From Candidatus Cloacimonadota bacterium (GTDB lineage: Bacteria; Cloacimonadota; Cloacimonadia; Cloacimonadales; Cloacimonadaceae): 7,386 bases of DNA. Positions within the stretch are counted from its first letter, which is position 1. Every line of letters begins with the position of its first letter. Below the pieces are notes generated by a model that was not told where the DNA came from, did not search any database, and worked only from the letters and a program-made list of their open reading frames with translations. Positions 1-6,948 of this stretch are shown here, one piece after another. Location: assembly GCA_017995495.1 (NCBI GenBank), contig JAGOIS010000073.1, positions 1-7,386 of the forward strand. Reading direction: 5' to 3'. The translations under genes were made by a program, and so were the position numbers.

Positions 1-867
1 TTCTGGCGCCAAGTCTCCTCCGAAAACAATTATGACCTTTTGACTTTCAGCATCGATGGAAGCGTGAAGGATTCCTGGAGCGGCATCCGCTCCTGGGAAC
101 AATTCAGCTACCCTGTCAGCGCCGGCCTCCATACCTTCAAATGGGTCTACACCAAGGACGACTATGTGAGCTATGGCTACGATTGCGCCTGGATCGACGA
201 TATCTTCTTCCCTGCCCCTGGCAGCGGCGGCCTGGCCTTGATCCACGTTCCCCAGCAGTCGATCAAGTTCCTGAACGTGCAGCCCCACGACGCCCTGGCA
301 GCAGATTTCGTGATCAACAATCTGGGAACCCTGCCCCTGAGCGGCACCATCACCTGGCCGGCCGGAATGCAATTGCTCCACAACGGCTCCCAGCTTCCCA
401 ACGGCTGGGCCTACACCATTCCGGCAGGCGCGGGCAGGACCTTCACGCTCACTTACACCGCCCCTGATCCGGTGGTGAACCTCGACTTGGAGATCGTGAT
501 CAGCTCCAACGACCCCAACCATCCCCGCGTGGTGATCCCAGTGGTGGTGAGCAGCACATCCGCCGGCGACGACCCCGGCTCCATACCCCTGGTCACCGAG
601 CTGGAGGGTAATTACCCCAACCCCTTCAATCCCGAAACCACCATCTCTTTCTCCACCCGGCAGGCCGGGCCTGTGCGCCTGGGCATCTACAACCTCAAAG
701 GCCAGCTGGTGCGCGACCTGGTGGACGGATATCTTCCCGCCGGCCGGCACAGGCTGGTGTGGAACGGCCGGGACCAGAACGACCGGAGCGTGTCCAGCGG
801 CATCTACCTCTACCGTATGTCCGCCCCCGGCTATGCAAAAACTCTTAAAATGATGTTGATGAAATAG
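1..867 (+). CDS. C-terminal part of a secreted multidomain protein with sorting tail (5' end outside window)
   Basis: The frame is open from base 1 to a TAG at 865-867, giving 288 visible residues; the start lies upstream of the window. Visible residues 1-71 are the end of a jelly-roll module (starts FWRQVSSEN, ends DCAWIDDIFFP). It is closely similar to residues about 940-1015 of the downstream protease (FWKKVSSEA ... DCAWIDDIVFP). Residues about 73-185 look like an Ig-like/ASH-type beta domain (FVINNLGTLPLSG ... ISSNDPNHP). Residues about 200-288 are the C-terminal domain (GNYPNPFNPETT, IYNLKGQLVRDLVDG, SGIYLYRM, ending MLMK), of the FlgD-Ig-like / Por secretion tail kind. In families with that tail it directs export across the outer membrane; export here is inferred. 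The shared three-module tail suggests a paralogue, possibly another C25 protease, but no catalytic part is visible. The end at MLMK matches the ends of the two downstream genes, so this TAG is a genuine stop. Confidence 0.9.
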   Translation, partial: FWRQVSSENNYDLLTFSIDGSVKDSWSGIRSWEQFSYPVSAGLHTFKWVYTKDDYVSYGYDCAWIDDIFFPAPGSGGLALIHVPQQSIKFLNVQPHDALAADFVINNLGTLPLSGTITWPAGMQLLHNGSQLPNGWAYTIPAGAGRTFTLTYTAPDPVVNLDLEIVISSNDPNHPRVVIPVVVSSTSAGDDPGSIPLVTELEGNYPNPFNPETTISFSTRQAGPVRLGIYNLKGQLVRDLVDGYLPAGRHRLVWNGRDQNDRSVSSGIYLYRMSAPGYAKTLKMMLMK

Positions 868-879
868 CTCGGAATTATC

Positions 880-907
880 GCGGGCCGCGCTCACAAGCGC
901 AGCCCGC
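880..907 (+). terminator. Terminator-like hairpin after first gene
   Basis: GCGGGC (880-885) pairs with GCCCGC (902-907), and GCGC (887-890) pairs with GCGC (897-900), around a TCACAA loop with a single C/A mismatch between the two stems. The hairpin starts 12 bases after the stop codon. The downstream sequence (CCTTGCTGTTTGG) is only weakly T-rich, so intrinsic termination is plausible but less certain than for the two later terminators. Confidence 0.55.
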
Positions 908-946
908 CCTTGCTGTTTGGCGTTCCCGATGCAGGGAATTTTTGTG

Positions 947-974
947 TTGACAGAATATGTTGTGGCCGTGAAAA
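947..974 (+). promoter_or_regulatory. Weak candidate sigma-70-type promoter for the C25 protease
   Basis: A perfect TTGACA at 947-952 is followed, after 16 bases, by TGAAAA (969-974), which matches the -10 consensus at only three of six positions. It lies about 90 bases before the protease start, in the only gap between the two genes. The upstream terminator-like hairpin implies that the protease has its own promoter, but the -10 is poor and promoter rules of this lineage are not known to me. Confidence 0.2.
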
Positions 975-1050
975 GGGAAGAAAATGCTGAAATTGAACCC
1001 GGCCGCCGCCCCTGGCGCCGGTCTGGATGAATGGATCTCGCATTTACCAA

Positions 1051-1055
1051 GGGAG
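1051..1055 (+). promoter_or_regulatory. Ribosome binding site that fixes the protease start
   Basis: GGGAG sits five bases before the ATG at 1061. The in-frame ATG at 1031 has no comparable purine-rich site, and starting there would put ten residues in front of a well-formed signal peptide. The start at 1061 is therefore chosen. Confidence 0.7.
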
Positions 1056-1060
1056 TACCG

Positions 1061-4000
1061 ATGAAACGATGGTTTCTGTTGATAACTCTGTTGCTGGCGC
1101 TGGGAACGGCGCTGAGCGCGGACTTGATAACCGTGGCCAACCACCCCAACGAGGTGCGCCTGACCCAAAGCACGCCCACCCGCATGGAACTGGAGCTGAC
1201 TTTGGGACAGTTCAATACCCGGCTGGTGAACATCAATGGCGGGCTCTGGCATGAATTGAGCCTGGACAAGGAAGGCCTCACCCTGGACGCGGGCTATCCC
1301 CAGCTGCCGGTGCTGGCCCGCAGCGTGATCATCCCCAACACTGCCAGAATGGAGATCAGCCTGGTGGAGAGCGAATATGTGGAGCTGCCTATGCGGGTGG
1401 CGCCATCCAAGGGCAATCTCACCCGCGACATCGATCCGGCGGACATTCCCTACCGCTTCGCCGAGGTCTACAGTGGCACCGGGCCCTGGCCAGCGGAACC
1501 GGCCTGGCTCACCGAACCCTTCATTTTAAGGGATTTCCGGGGCATCACCGTGCGTTTTCAACCCTTTGCCTATCTCCCCGACAGGGGTATCCTGAGGGTT
1601 TACACCAGGCTCAGCGTGGCCCTCGAAGCCAACGGGAGCGATCCCACCAATGCCCTGCCTGAGTCCAGATCCTCCTGGGCGGAAGAATTTGCCGGCATCT
1701 ATGGCAATATGTTTCTCAATTTCAACCCGGCCAAATACCCCTCCCTGGGAGAACAGGGAGGCATTCTGGCGATCAAGCACCCGATGTTCGACGCCGTGAT
1801 GCAGCCCTGGGTGGAGTGGAAGCGCCAGAATGGCTTCCGGGTGGAAGTGGCCGATATGGCCGAGGCCGGCCCTTCCGCCAATGACATCATGGCCTTTATC
1901 CAAGGCCGGTATGACCTGGGTGAAGGACTCACGTTCGTGCAGATCTTTGGCGACGCGCCCCAGGTGCCCACCCTGAGCTCCGGGGGCGGAGGGTCAGATC
2001 CCTCCTACGCTTTGGTGGCAGGCACCGACAGCTATCCGGACATCTATATCGGCAGGTTTTCGGCGCAAACAGAAGCGGAGATGCAAACCCAGATCGAGCG
2101 CTCAATTTATTATGAACGGGATCTCCAGGCCGGAAACGCCTGGCTCGAACTCGCCATGGGCATTGCCTCAAACGAAGGCGGCGGAGGACAGGGAGACATG
2201 GGTGAAAGCGACCAGCAACACGTGGAAAACATCCGCGCCGACCTGCTCGGTTACGGCTACCAGGGCGTGGACCAATTGTATCAGACCACGTTCGCGAACG
2301 CGACCCAGGTTGGCGCCAACCTGAACGCCGGGCGTGGCTTTGTAAACTACACCGGCCACGGCTCCACCACCAGCTGGGGCACCACCGGTTTCAGCAACAC
2401 CCATGTGAACAACCTGGTGAACGACAACCGGCTGCCCTTCATCAACAGCGTTGCCTGCGTTAACGGCAACTTTGTGGGCTCCACCTGCTTCGCCGAAGCC
2501 TGGCTGCGCGCGGTGAACGAAGCCACCAACGCCCCGGCAGGGGCGATCGGGATCTATGCCAGCAGCATCAACCAGAGCTGGAATCCGCCCATGCGAGCCC
2601 AGGATGAGACCGTGGACCTGCTGGCCATGGAAGCAAAACAGACCCTGGGAGGCCTGTTCTTCAACGGCTCCGCCAAGATGATCGAAGTTTACGGCGCCAA
2701 TGGCGTGAGCATGTATAAAACCTGGCATATCTTCGGAGACGCCTCCCTGATGGTCCGCAGCAAAGATCCCCAGCCTGTGGCCGCAGTGTATGACCCCGTT
2801 CTGTTCCTGGGCGCGACCACCTTCATGGTGGAAACCGATCCCGGGGCCAGGGTCACCCTTTCCGCCAACGGAACTGTTTACGCGACCGGGACTGCGGACG
2901 CCTCCGGCTTTATTGTGCTGGATGTTGTGGAGCAGCCTCAGGAACCGATGGACCTGGCCCTCACCATCACCGCCTTCAACAAAGTGACCCATCTGGGTTC
3001 CGTGCGGGCCTTGCCCAACAGCGGGCCATACCTGGTGGTGGCAGGCATCACGGTGAGCGACGCCAACAACCAAGCTCCCGAATTTGGGGAAACAATCACC
3101 GTGAACGTTAATTTGAACAACGTGGGCAGCGACCCCGCCAGCGGCGTCAGCGTCGCCCTCAGCTCACAGGACGAGTATCTTGCCGTTTTGGACGCCAGCG
3201 AAACCATCGGTGATATTGACGCCCATGGCAGCGGTGGCACAGTGAGCGGATTCAGGATCCAGATCGCCGGCAACGTGCCGGACCAGCATGTGGCCAAGTT
3301 GCACATCACCGCCGCCGCGGGGACAGAAACCTACGAATACGACCGCGAGCTGACCCTCAACGCCCCCGCTTTCGCCTGGGGCGGACTGAGCATCGATGAC
3401 TCGCCGGGCAACCTCAACGGCATGATCGATCCCGGTGAAACCGTGAACCTGGGGTTTTCCTTCCTCAATACCGGACACGCCGACGCCCAAGGGATCACCA
3501 CAGCTCTGGCCATCAACGGAGCGACACATATCGCCGCGCCGGTTCAAACCAGCTTCACAAACCTGCCGGTGGGCGGCGAAGCCAGGATGGAGTACCAGGT
3601 TACTTTCAGCTCCCAAATTCCGTCCGGATCCATGCTTATCTTCGAGACATCGCTCCTTTCGGGAGCATATGCCGCCACTCAGAACTACAGCGTGAATGCC
3701 GGCCTGGTGGTTGAGAGCTTCGAGACCAACTTTGCCGCCATGGACTGGACCTTCAGCGGCGGCGACTGGAGCATTGTGCCCGAAAGCTTCAATGGCAGCA
3801 ATGCGGTGCGCAGCGCGACCATTGGCGACAATCTAAGCACCTCCATGAGCGTGACCCTGGACTGCCCCGCCGTTGGCGTTGTTTCCTTCTGGAAAAAGGT
3901 CTCCAGCGAGGCCTACAGCGACTGCCTCTATTTCCACGTAAACAACCAGATGCGGAACCAGTGGTCCGGAACCACCGACAGTTGGAGCCAGGTGACCTTC

Positions 4001-4756
4001 AACGTCCCACCCGGCATCAACACCTTCACCTGGTCCTATGTGAAAAACGGCTCCAACTCGGCCGGCAGCGATTGCGCCTGGATTGATGACATTGTCTTTC
4101 CTTCCTCCGGCATTGATTTCGGCACACCAGTGATCTCCCTGGGCGCAAGCAGCCTGGATTTCGGAAAAGTGCTGCTGGGTGAGGCCGCCAGCCTGCCTTT
4201 CCAGATCCAAAACAGCGGCGATGCAGTCCTGATCGGATCTGTGGCCGTGGACGCCCCCTTCACGGTATCCCAAGGTGATGCCACCGCCGGCAATTCCATC
4301 CCCATTCTGGTGCCGGCACAGTCAGTTGTGACCATCAACCTGAACTTTACGCCCGCGGAAGAAACCAGCTACAACCTGCCCCTGCACATCAACACCGACG
4401 ATCCGGCCAATCCGGCCCTGACCGTCGACCTGCTGGGAACAGGATATCCCCTCGCTGCTGATGATGCGGCGGCCCCGGCCGTGACGGAATTGAAGGGCAA
4501 CTATCCCAACCCCTTCAATCCCTCCACCACGATAGTGTACAGCGTCAAGGAAAGCACGCCGGTGCTGATCGAGATCTACAACCTCAAGGGTCAGCTCGTG
4601 CGCGTCCTGGTGGACGAAAGCAAAATTGCCGGCAAGCACGAGGTGGTTTTTGACGGCCTGGATGACAACCGCTCCCCTCTGGCCAGCGGCGTCTACTTGT
4701 ACCGGATGAAGGCAGGCGCCTACGTCCAATCCCAAAAAATGATCCTGCTCAAATAA
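1061..4756 (+). CDS. Gingipain-like secreted cysteine protease (peptidase C25) with C-terminal sorting domain
   Basis: This 1231-residue protein is a predicted extracellular or surface endopeptidase. Residues 1-20 are a signal peptide (MKRWFLLITLLLALGTALSA). Residues 21 to about 232 match a gingipain-type propeptide in place and length. The C25 catalytic domain spans about 233-570. It has His433 in NYTGHGS and Cys466 in VACVNGNF, 33 residues apart as in RgpB (His211, Cys244). Glu372 in ASNEGG and Asp384 in GESDQQH match, from memory, RgpB Glu152 and the S1-pocket Asp163, which suggests cleavage after Arg. Residues 571-660 resemble the Ig-like domain after C25 domains. About 660-880 holds two CARDB-like beta domains with an acidic, possibly calcium-binding loop near 778-795. 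A jelly-roll follows at 883-1017, an ASH/HYDIN-like domain at 1018-1130 and the sorting tail at 1145-1231 (NYPNPFNP to ILLK). It is probably monocistronic, with a strong terminator downstream. The C25 assignment is firm; Arg specificity and the export route are inference. Confidence 0.93.
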   Translation: MKRWFLLITLLLALGTALSADLITVANHPNEVRLTQSTPTRMELELTLGQFNTRLVNINGGLWHELSLDKEGLTLDAGYPQLPVLARSVIIPNTARMEISLVESEYVELPMRVAPSKGNLTRDIDPADIPYRFAEVYSGTGPWPAEPAWLTEPFILRDFRGITVRFQPFAYLPDRGILRVYTRLSVALEANGSDPTNALPESRSSWAEEFAGIYGNMFLNFNPAKYPSLGEQGGILAIKHPMFDAVMQPWVEWKRQNGFRVEVADMAEAGPSANDIMAFIQGRYDLGEGLTFVQIFGDAPQVPTLSSGGGGSDPSYALVAGTDSYPDIYIGRFSAQTEAEMQTQIERSIYYERDLQAGNAWLELAMGIASNEGGGGQGDMGESDQQHVENIRADLLGYGYQGVDQLYQTTFANATQVGANLNAGRGFVNYTGHGSTTSWGTTGFSNTHVNNLVNDNRLPFINSVACVNGNFVGSTCFAEAWLRAVNEATNAPAGAIGIYASSINQSWNPPMRAQDETVDLLAMEAKQTLGGLFFNGSAKMIEVYGANGVSMYKTWHIFGDASLMVRSKDPQPVAAVYDPVLFLGATTFMVETDPGARVTLSANGTVYATGTADASGFIVLDVVEQPQEPMDLALTITAFNKVTHLGSVRALPNSGPYLVVAGITVSDANNQAPEFGETITVNVNLNNVGSDPASGVSVALSSQDEYLAVLDASETIGDIDAHGSGGTVSGFRIQIAGNVPDQHVAKLHITAAAGTETYEYDRELTLNAPAFAWGGLSIDDSPGNLNGMIDPGETVNLGFSFLNTGHADAQGITTALAINGATHIAAPVQTSFTNLPVGGEARMEYQVTFSSQIPSGSMLIFETSLLSGAYAATQNYSVNAGLVVESFETNFAAMDWTFSGGDWSIVPESFNGSNAVRSATIGDNLSTSMSVTLDCPAVGVVSFWKKVSSEAYSDCLYFHVNNQMRNQWSGTTDSWSQVTFNVPPGINTFTWSYVKNGSNSAGSDCAWIDDIVFPSSGIDFGTPVISLGASSLDFGKVLLGEAASLPFQIQNSGDAVLIGSVAVDAPFTVSQGDATAGNSIPILVPAQSVVTINLNFTPAEETSYNLPLHINTDDPANPALTVDLLGTGYPLAADDAAAPAVTELKGNYPNPFNPSTTIVYSVKESTPVLIEIYNLKGQLVRVLVDESKIAGKHEVVFDGLDDNRSPLASGVYLYRMKAGAYVQSQKMILLK

Positions 4757-4808
4757 GCCGCAACGAGCTGCCTTGCGCCGCTTCGGATTTGGTGGCAAGC
4801 CACTTCTC

Positions 4809-4837
4809 AGCCCCGGTTTCTCCCGGGGCTTTTGTTT
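4809..4837 (+). terminator. Rho-independent terminator of the protease gene
   Basis: AGCCCCGG (4809-4816) and CCGGGGCT (4823-4830) form a perfect 8-bp GC-rich stem with a six-base loop, followed directly by TTTGTTT. It begins 53 bases after the TAA of the protease. Confidence 0.9.
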
Positions 4838-4846
4838 CGCTCACTT

Positions 4847-5024
4847 TCAAATCGAGTGGGTGATCATACCCGACAATGTGGCTAAGAACAGGCATTGGGC
4901 TGTCGGCCTCCTGGTCGACAGTGGCGGCCCAGCCGCCTGTTGCAGAGATCTCCTACCTCTGTGGCGACGGGGACGCCGCCACCCCAATTCTGCCGCGCTC
5001 CCTGGCACGATCCACTCGATTTGA
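4847..5024. repeat. 178-bp segment bounded by perfect 13-bp inverted repeats (MITE-like or mosaic repeat)
   Basis: TCAAATCGAGTGG (4847-4859) is the exact reverse complement of CCACTCGATTTGA (5012-5024). The interior is rich in nested palindromes: GGCGG/CCGCC at 4923-4937, and GTGGCGGC (4921-4928) with GCCGCCAC (4975-4982). No convincing gene lies inside. A third copy of the 13-mer is at 6936-6948. No target-site duplication is evident, so a mobile origin is only a possibility. Confidence 0.55.
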
Positions 5025-5054
5025 TAGAAAGCCTGAATTTCAGTTTCCACTTCT

Positions 5055-5080
5055 GGGTTGTGGAATTGTATCCACAACCC
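5055..5080. repeat. Perfect 10-bp stem hairpin in intergenic region
   Basis: GGGTTGTGGA (5055-5064) and TCCACAACCC (5071-5080) form a perfect stem with loop ATTGTA. There is no T-tract on either strand, so it is not a standard intrinsic terminator. It lies upstream of the candidate promoter of the next gene and could be an operator or a palindromic repeat; its role is unknown. Confidence 0.5.
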
Positions 5081-5172
5081 CAAACCCTTATGGATGAAGA
5101 CTTCTGCTCTAAAAGCTACAAAATCAGGACGTATTTGGATGAATCATTATTATTCTTCACCTCACAGATAAC

Positions 5173-5200
5173 TTGACAAGCATAAACCTCATCCGAGAAT
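5173..5200 (+). promoter_or_regulatory. Candidate sigma-70-type promoter of the third gene
   Basis: A perfect TTGACA (5173-5178) is followed after 16 bases by GAGAAT (5195-5200), which matches TATAAT at four of six positions. The surrounding 120 bases are more AT-rich than the rest of the window, as expected for a promoter region. It would give a leader of roughly 120 bases before the ATG at 5331. The stretch from 5083 to 5317 holds no other recognisable feature. Confidence 0.35.
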
Positions 5201-5317
5201 GTGTCTGTGTCGGCAAAGGAAGAAACAATTCCTTGAGCCGAAAGTATGACAATGTTTGCACGAGCTAAATGCCCGGCGTGGAATTTTGAGAGCTGCGGCC
5301 GGGATTTCAGTGATACC

Positions 5318-5325
5318 AAAGGAGG
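5318..5325 (+). promoter_or_regulatory. Strong Shine-Dalgarno site of the third gene
   Basis: AAAGGAGG ends five bases before the ATG at 5331. It fixes that ATG as the start and excludes the 25-codon in-frame upstream extension. Confidence 0.85.
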
Positions 5326-5330
5326 TTAAG

Positions 5331-6095
5331 ATGGCCAAGCGCATTATCATGATCGCTGTGTTGGCCTGCATGGCTGCATGGCTGGGAGCTTTGCACTACG
5401 GCACCAGCTATTGGAATTTCGACCCGCCGGACATGCTGGGGTTTCCACCCGGATATATCTGGACTGACCCCGCTGTCCAGACTGGCCAGTGGGGCGCCGG
5501 AAACTACTATTCCACCGATTACTCGGTCCGATTCGATGGCCGTACAGGCCATATCATTTCCCGGGCCTTCGATTTCGACGCGGGTGACACAGCTGATATT
5601 TCGGGCTGGATCCTCAACGGAACCCACGGCACGATCAATTTCTCCCTGTCCTACAGCACCAGCCAGGACGGTCCCTGGACCCAGTTTTACACCACCGGCA
5701 ACATCAACGGCAATACCCCCGGAGCGTTTTACACCGCACAGAATTTCAGCCCGCCGGCTCCCGGCACCTACTATTTCATGTTTGCCATCGTGGATAACGG
5801 CTCCAAAACCACGGGTTACCTTGACGATATCAGCCTCACCTACAACGACGGCACCCTGCCCGTGGAACTATCCTCTTTCACTGCGTACATAAGCGCCTTC
5901 AATTTCATCCAGCTGACCTGGGTTTCGCAGTCGGAAACCAACGTTTCCGGCTACAGGATCTACCGCAACACCCAGCCGGACCTGCCAGGCGCCTTGATGC
6001 TCAACGCTTTCATCGCCGCCACCAACACCTCTCAGATGCAAACGTATAGTTTTACGGATGAAGAAGTTTACGAGTCCGGTATCTACTATTACTAG
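5331..6095 (+). CDS. Secreted beta-domain protein, N-terminal 254 residues ending at an in-frame TAG
   Basis: Residues 1-20 form a signal peptide (MAKRIIMIAVLACMAAWLGA). Residues about 28-170 look like a jelly-roll or carbohydrate-binding-like beta sandwich (NFDPPDMLGFPPGY ... GYLDDISLTY). Residues about 176-254 begin a fibronectin-III-like module: LPVELSSFTA, LTWVSQSETNVSGYRIYRN, and YSFTDEEVYESGIYYY just before the stop. In relatives I recall, this module continues YYYW(L/V)E..D..G....GPV and then into the sorting tail. Here the frame hits TAG (6093-6095) where that Trp codon (TGG) belongs, and the same frame then stays open to 6467. As it stands the product lacks its C-terminal sorting domain and would be released into the periplasm or fail to fold. 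A single G-to-A change, a sequencing error, or programmed amber readthrough would each explain it. No enzymatic function is recognisable; a binding or structural surface role is likely. Confidence 0.85.
   Translation: MAKRIIMIAVLACMAAWLGALHYGTSYWNFDPPDMLGFPPGYIWTDPAVQTGQWGAGNYYSTDYSVRFDGRTGHIISRAFDFDAGDTADISGWILNGTHGTINFSLSYSTSQDGPWTQFYTTGNINGNTPGAFYTAQNFSPPAPGTYYFMFAIVDNGSKTTGYLDDISLTYNDGTLPVELSSFTAYISAFNFIQLTWVSQSETNVSGYRIYRNTQPDLPGALMLNAFIAATNTSQMQTYSFTDEEVYESGIYYY
6093..6095 (+). other. In-frame amber codon replacing a conserved Trp
   Basis: The reading is TAC TAG CTG GAA, with codons for YYY before it and LESLDFDGSF after it in the same frame. TAG differs from TGG (Trp) by one base. No insertion or deletion is needed to restore the gene. 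Confidence 0.85.
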
Positions 6096-6467
6096 CTGGA
6101 AAGTCTGGATTTTGACGGCTCCTTCGCGTTCTATGGGCCAGTTTCCATCACGCTCACTCTTGGGGACGGCCAGATCCCCGGAATACCGCTGATCACAGAG
6201 CTGGGACCCATCTATCCCAACCCCTTCAACCCCAGCGCCAGCATTCCCTACGACCTGGCCACCGACGGCAGCGTGCGGATCGAGATCTATAACTCCCGCG
6301 GCCAGTTTGTCCGTGGCTTCGACCTTGGTGACAAGGTCCCGGGACGTTACCAGACAAACTGGGACGGCTGTGACGCCCTGGGACAGCCCTGTACCACCGG
6401 CGTTTACCATTTCCGCATGAAAGTGGGAACCGGCAGCTACTTCCGCAAGGCGGTGCTGCTCAAATAA
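6096..6467 (+). pseudogene. Separated C-terminal part of the third gene: end of FN3-like module plus sorting domain
   Basis: These 123 codons follow the amber codon in the same frame and end in TAA at 6465-6467. They begin LESLDFDGSFAFYGPVS, the expected end of the FN3-like module. They then carry the sorting domain (residues 294-378 of the uninterrupted protein): YPNPFNPSAS, IEIYNSRGQFVRGFDLG, WDGCDALG, TTGVYHFRMK, ending VLLK. The domain is aligned and intact compared with the tails of the two upstream genes, with no further stop or frameshift. There is no good ribosome binding site for independent translation (a GTG at 6273 lies inside the domain). Either the lesion is very recent or an assembly artefact, or the whole 378-codon frame is still expressed by readthrough. 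Confidence 0.8.
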
Positions 6468-6488
6468 AAACCTCCTGATCAATCCTGA

Positions 6489-6522
6489 AGCCCCGGATGC
6501 CAAGATCCGGGGCTTTTGTTTT
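6489..6522 (+). terminator. Rho-independent terminator of the third gene
   Basis: AGCCCCGGAT (6489-6498) and ATCCGGGGCT (6505-6514) form a perfect 10-bp stem with loop GCCAAG, followed by TTTGTTTT. It lies 21 bases after the TAA at 6465-6467, not after the internal TAG, which supports the uninterrupted gene as the ancestral transcript. The stem core and tail are the same as in the terminator of the protease gene. Confidence 0.92.
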
Positions 6523-6602
6523 GGCTCATGCTTAACTGTGGGGGGTAAACTGATAGCCGGCGCCTGTCATACCAAGAGCTTGGCCGGGGAGTGCGATGGA
6601 GC

Positions 6603-6663
6603 GACACACGTCCCGTGTGACATGGCCCCGGAGGGGGTTGTTCTTATACGCGTGTAGCCGTTA
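6603..6663. repeat. Array unit 0 (partial, no H1)
   Basis: H2 is at 6603-6621 with one arm mismatch (GACACACG instead of GTCACACG). H3 is a variant with a GGA loop and extra G (6626-6637), followed by TTGTTCTTATACGCGTG. No H1 precedes it. From the terminator at 6522 to about 6600 nothing is recognisable except a short palindrome, CCAAGAGCTTGG (6572-6583). Confidence 0.65.
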
Positions 6664-6754
6664 GCATGGCAGGCGGGACGCCTGCCGCCCCGTGACAGGG
6701 AGCGTCACACGTCTCGTGTGACATGGCCCCCGCTGGGGTTTGTTTTGTTACGCG
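6664..6754. repeat. Array unit A (shortened)
   Basis: H1 is at 6668-6686, H2 at 6704-6722 with loop TCT, and H3 at 6728-6738. It lacks the roughly 25 bases between H1 and H2 that carry a second CGCCTGCC in the other units, consistent with deletion between the GGGACGCCTGCC direct repeats. Confidence 0.75.
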
Positions 6755-6811
6755 CGGTGGACCCGGGGTTTCCACCCCGGGCTAAGAAGTGCCGCCCTCC
6801 GGGCGGTGGGG

Positions 6812-6849
6812 GTAGCTGGAGTCCAGCGAGGAACGAGCTTGGACTACAG
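6812..6849 (+). repeat. REP-like element with 5' GTAG, copy 1
   Basis: GTAG (6812-6815) directly precedes CTGGAGTCCAGCGAG, and the element closes with TGGACTACAG (6840-6849), one mismatch from a perfect 10-bp arm pair. A second copy in the opposite orientation lies at 7326-7365. Confidence 0.55.
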
Positions 6850-6935
6850 CGGGATTGGCTATTCCCGCCTTGTCTGGATTCCGGGGCCCCTGGGACTGAC
6901 GCCCCCTCCCTGGAATGACACACGGACTCATTTAC

Positions 6936-6948
6936 CCACTCGATTTGA
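6936..6948 (+). repeat. Third copy of the CCACTCGATTTGA repeat
   Basis: The 13-mer is identical to 5012-5024. The similarity extends rightward with two substitutions (then CAGAGAGCC here, TAGAAAGCC there), so the repeat is at least 22 bases long at its right side. Confidence 0.7.

Noticed and set aside
1031..1060. Ten-residue N-terminal extension of the protease from the ATG at 1031
   Set aside because: No ribosome binding site precedes 1031, whereas 1061 has GGGAG at good distance and starts a textbook signal peptide.
2168..3073. 301-codon open frame on the minus strand inside the protease gene
   Set aside because: It is wholly antisense to the catalytic and Ig-like domains of a confidently identified C25 protease. 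The translation is His/Gly/Val-rich with no domain, signal or ribosome binding site; it is a product of GC-rich codon usage on the other strand.
4773..5176. Short + strand and - strand open frames between the second and third genes
   Set aside because: They overlap the terminator or the inverted-repeat segment, lack ribosome binding sites, and their translations have no recognisable protein character.
5331..5369. Lipoprotein signal (Cys13 in VLAC) in the third gene
   Set aside because: The hydrophobic stretch before Cys13 is too short, and it continues past Cys13 to a better signal peptidase I site after LGA. The protein also belongs to a family that uses a C-terminal tail.
6093..6467. Genome-wide amber recoding as explanation for the in-frame TAG
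   Set aside because: The first gene stops at a TAG placed exactly at the conserved end of its sorting domain and followed by a hairpin, so TAG acts as a stop here. One site does not support recoding.
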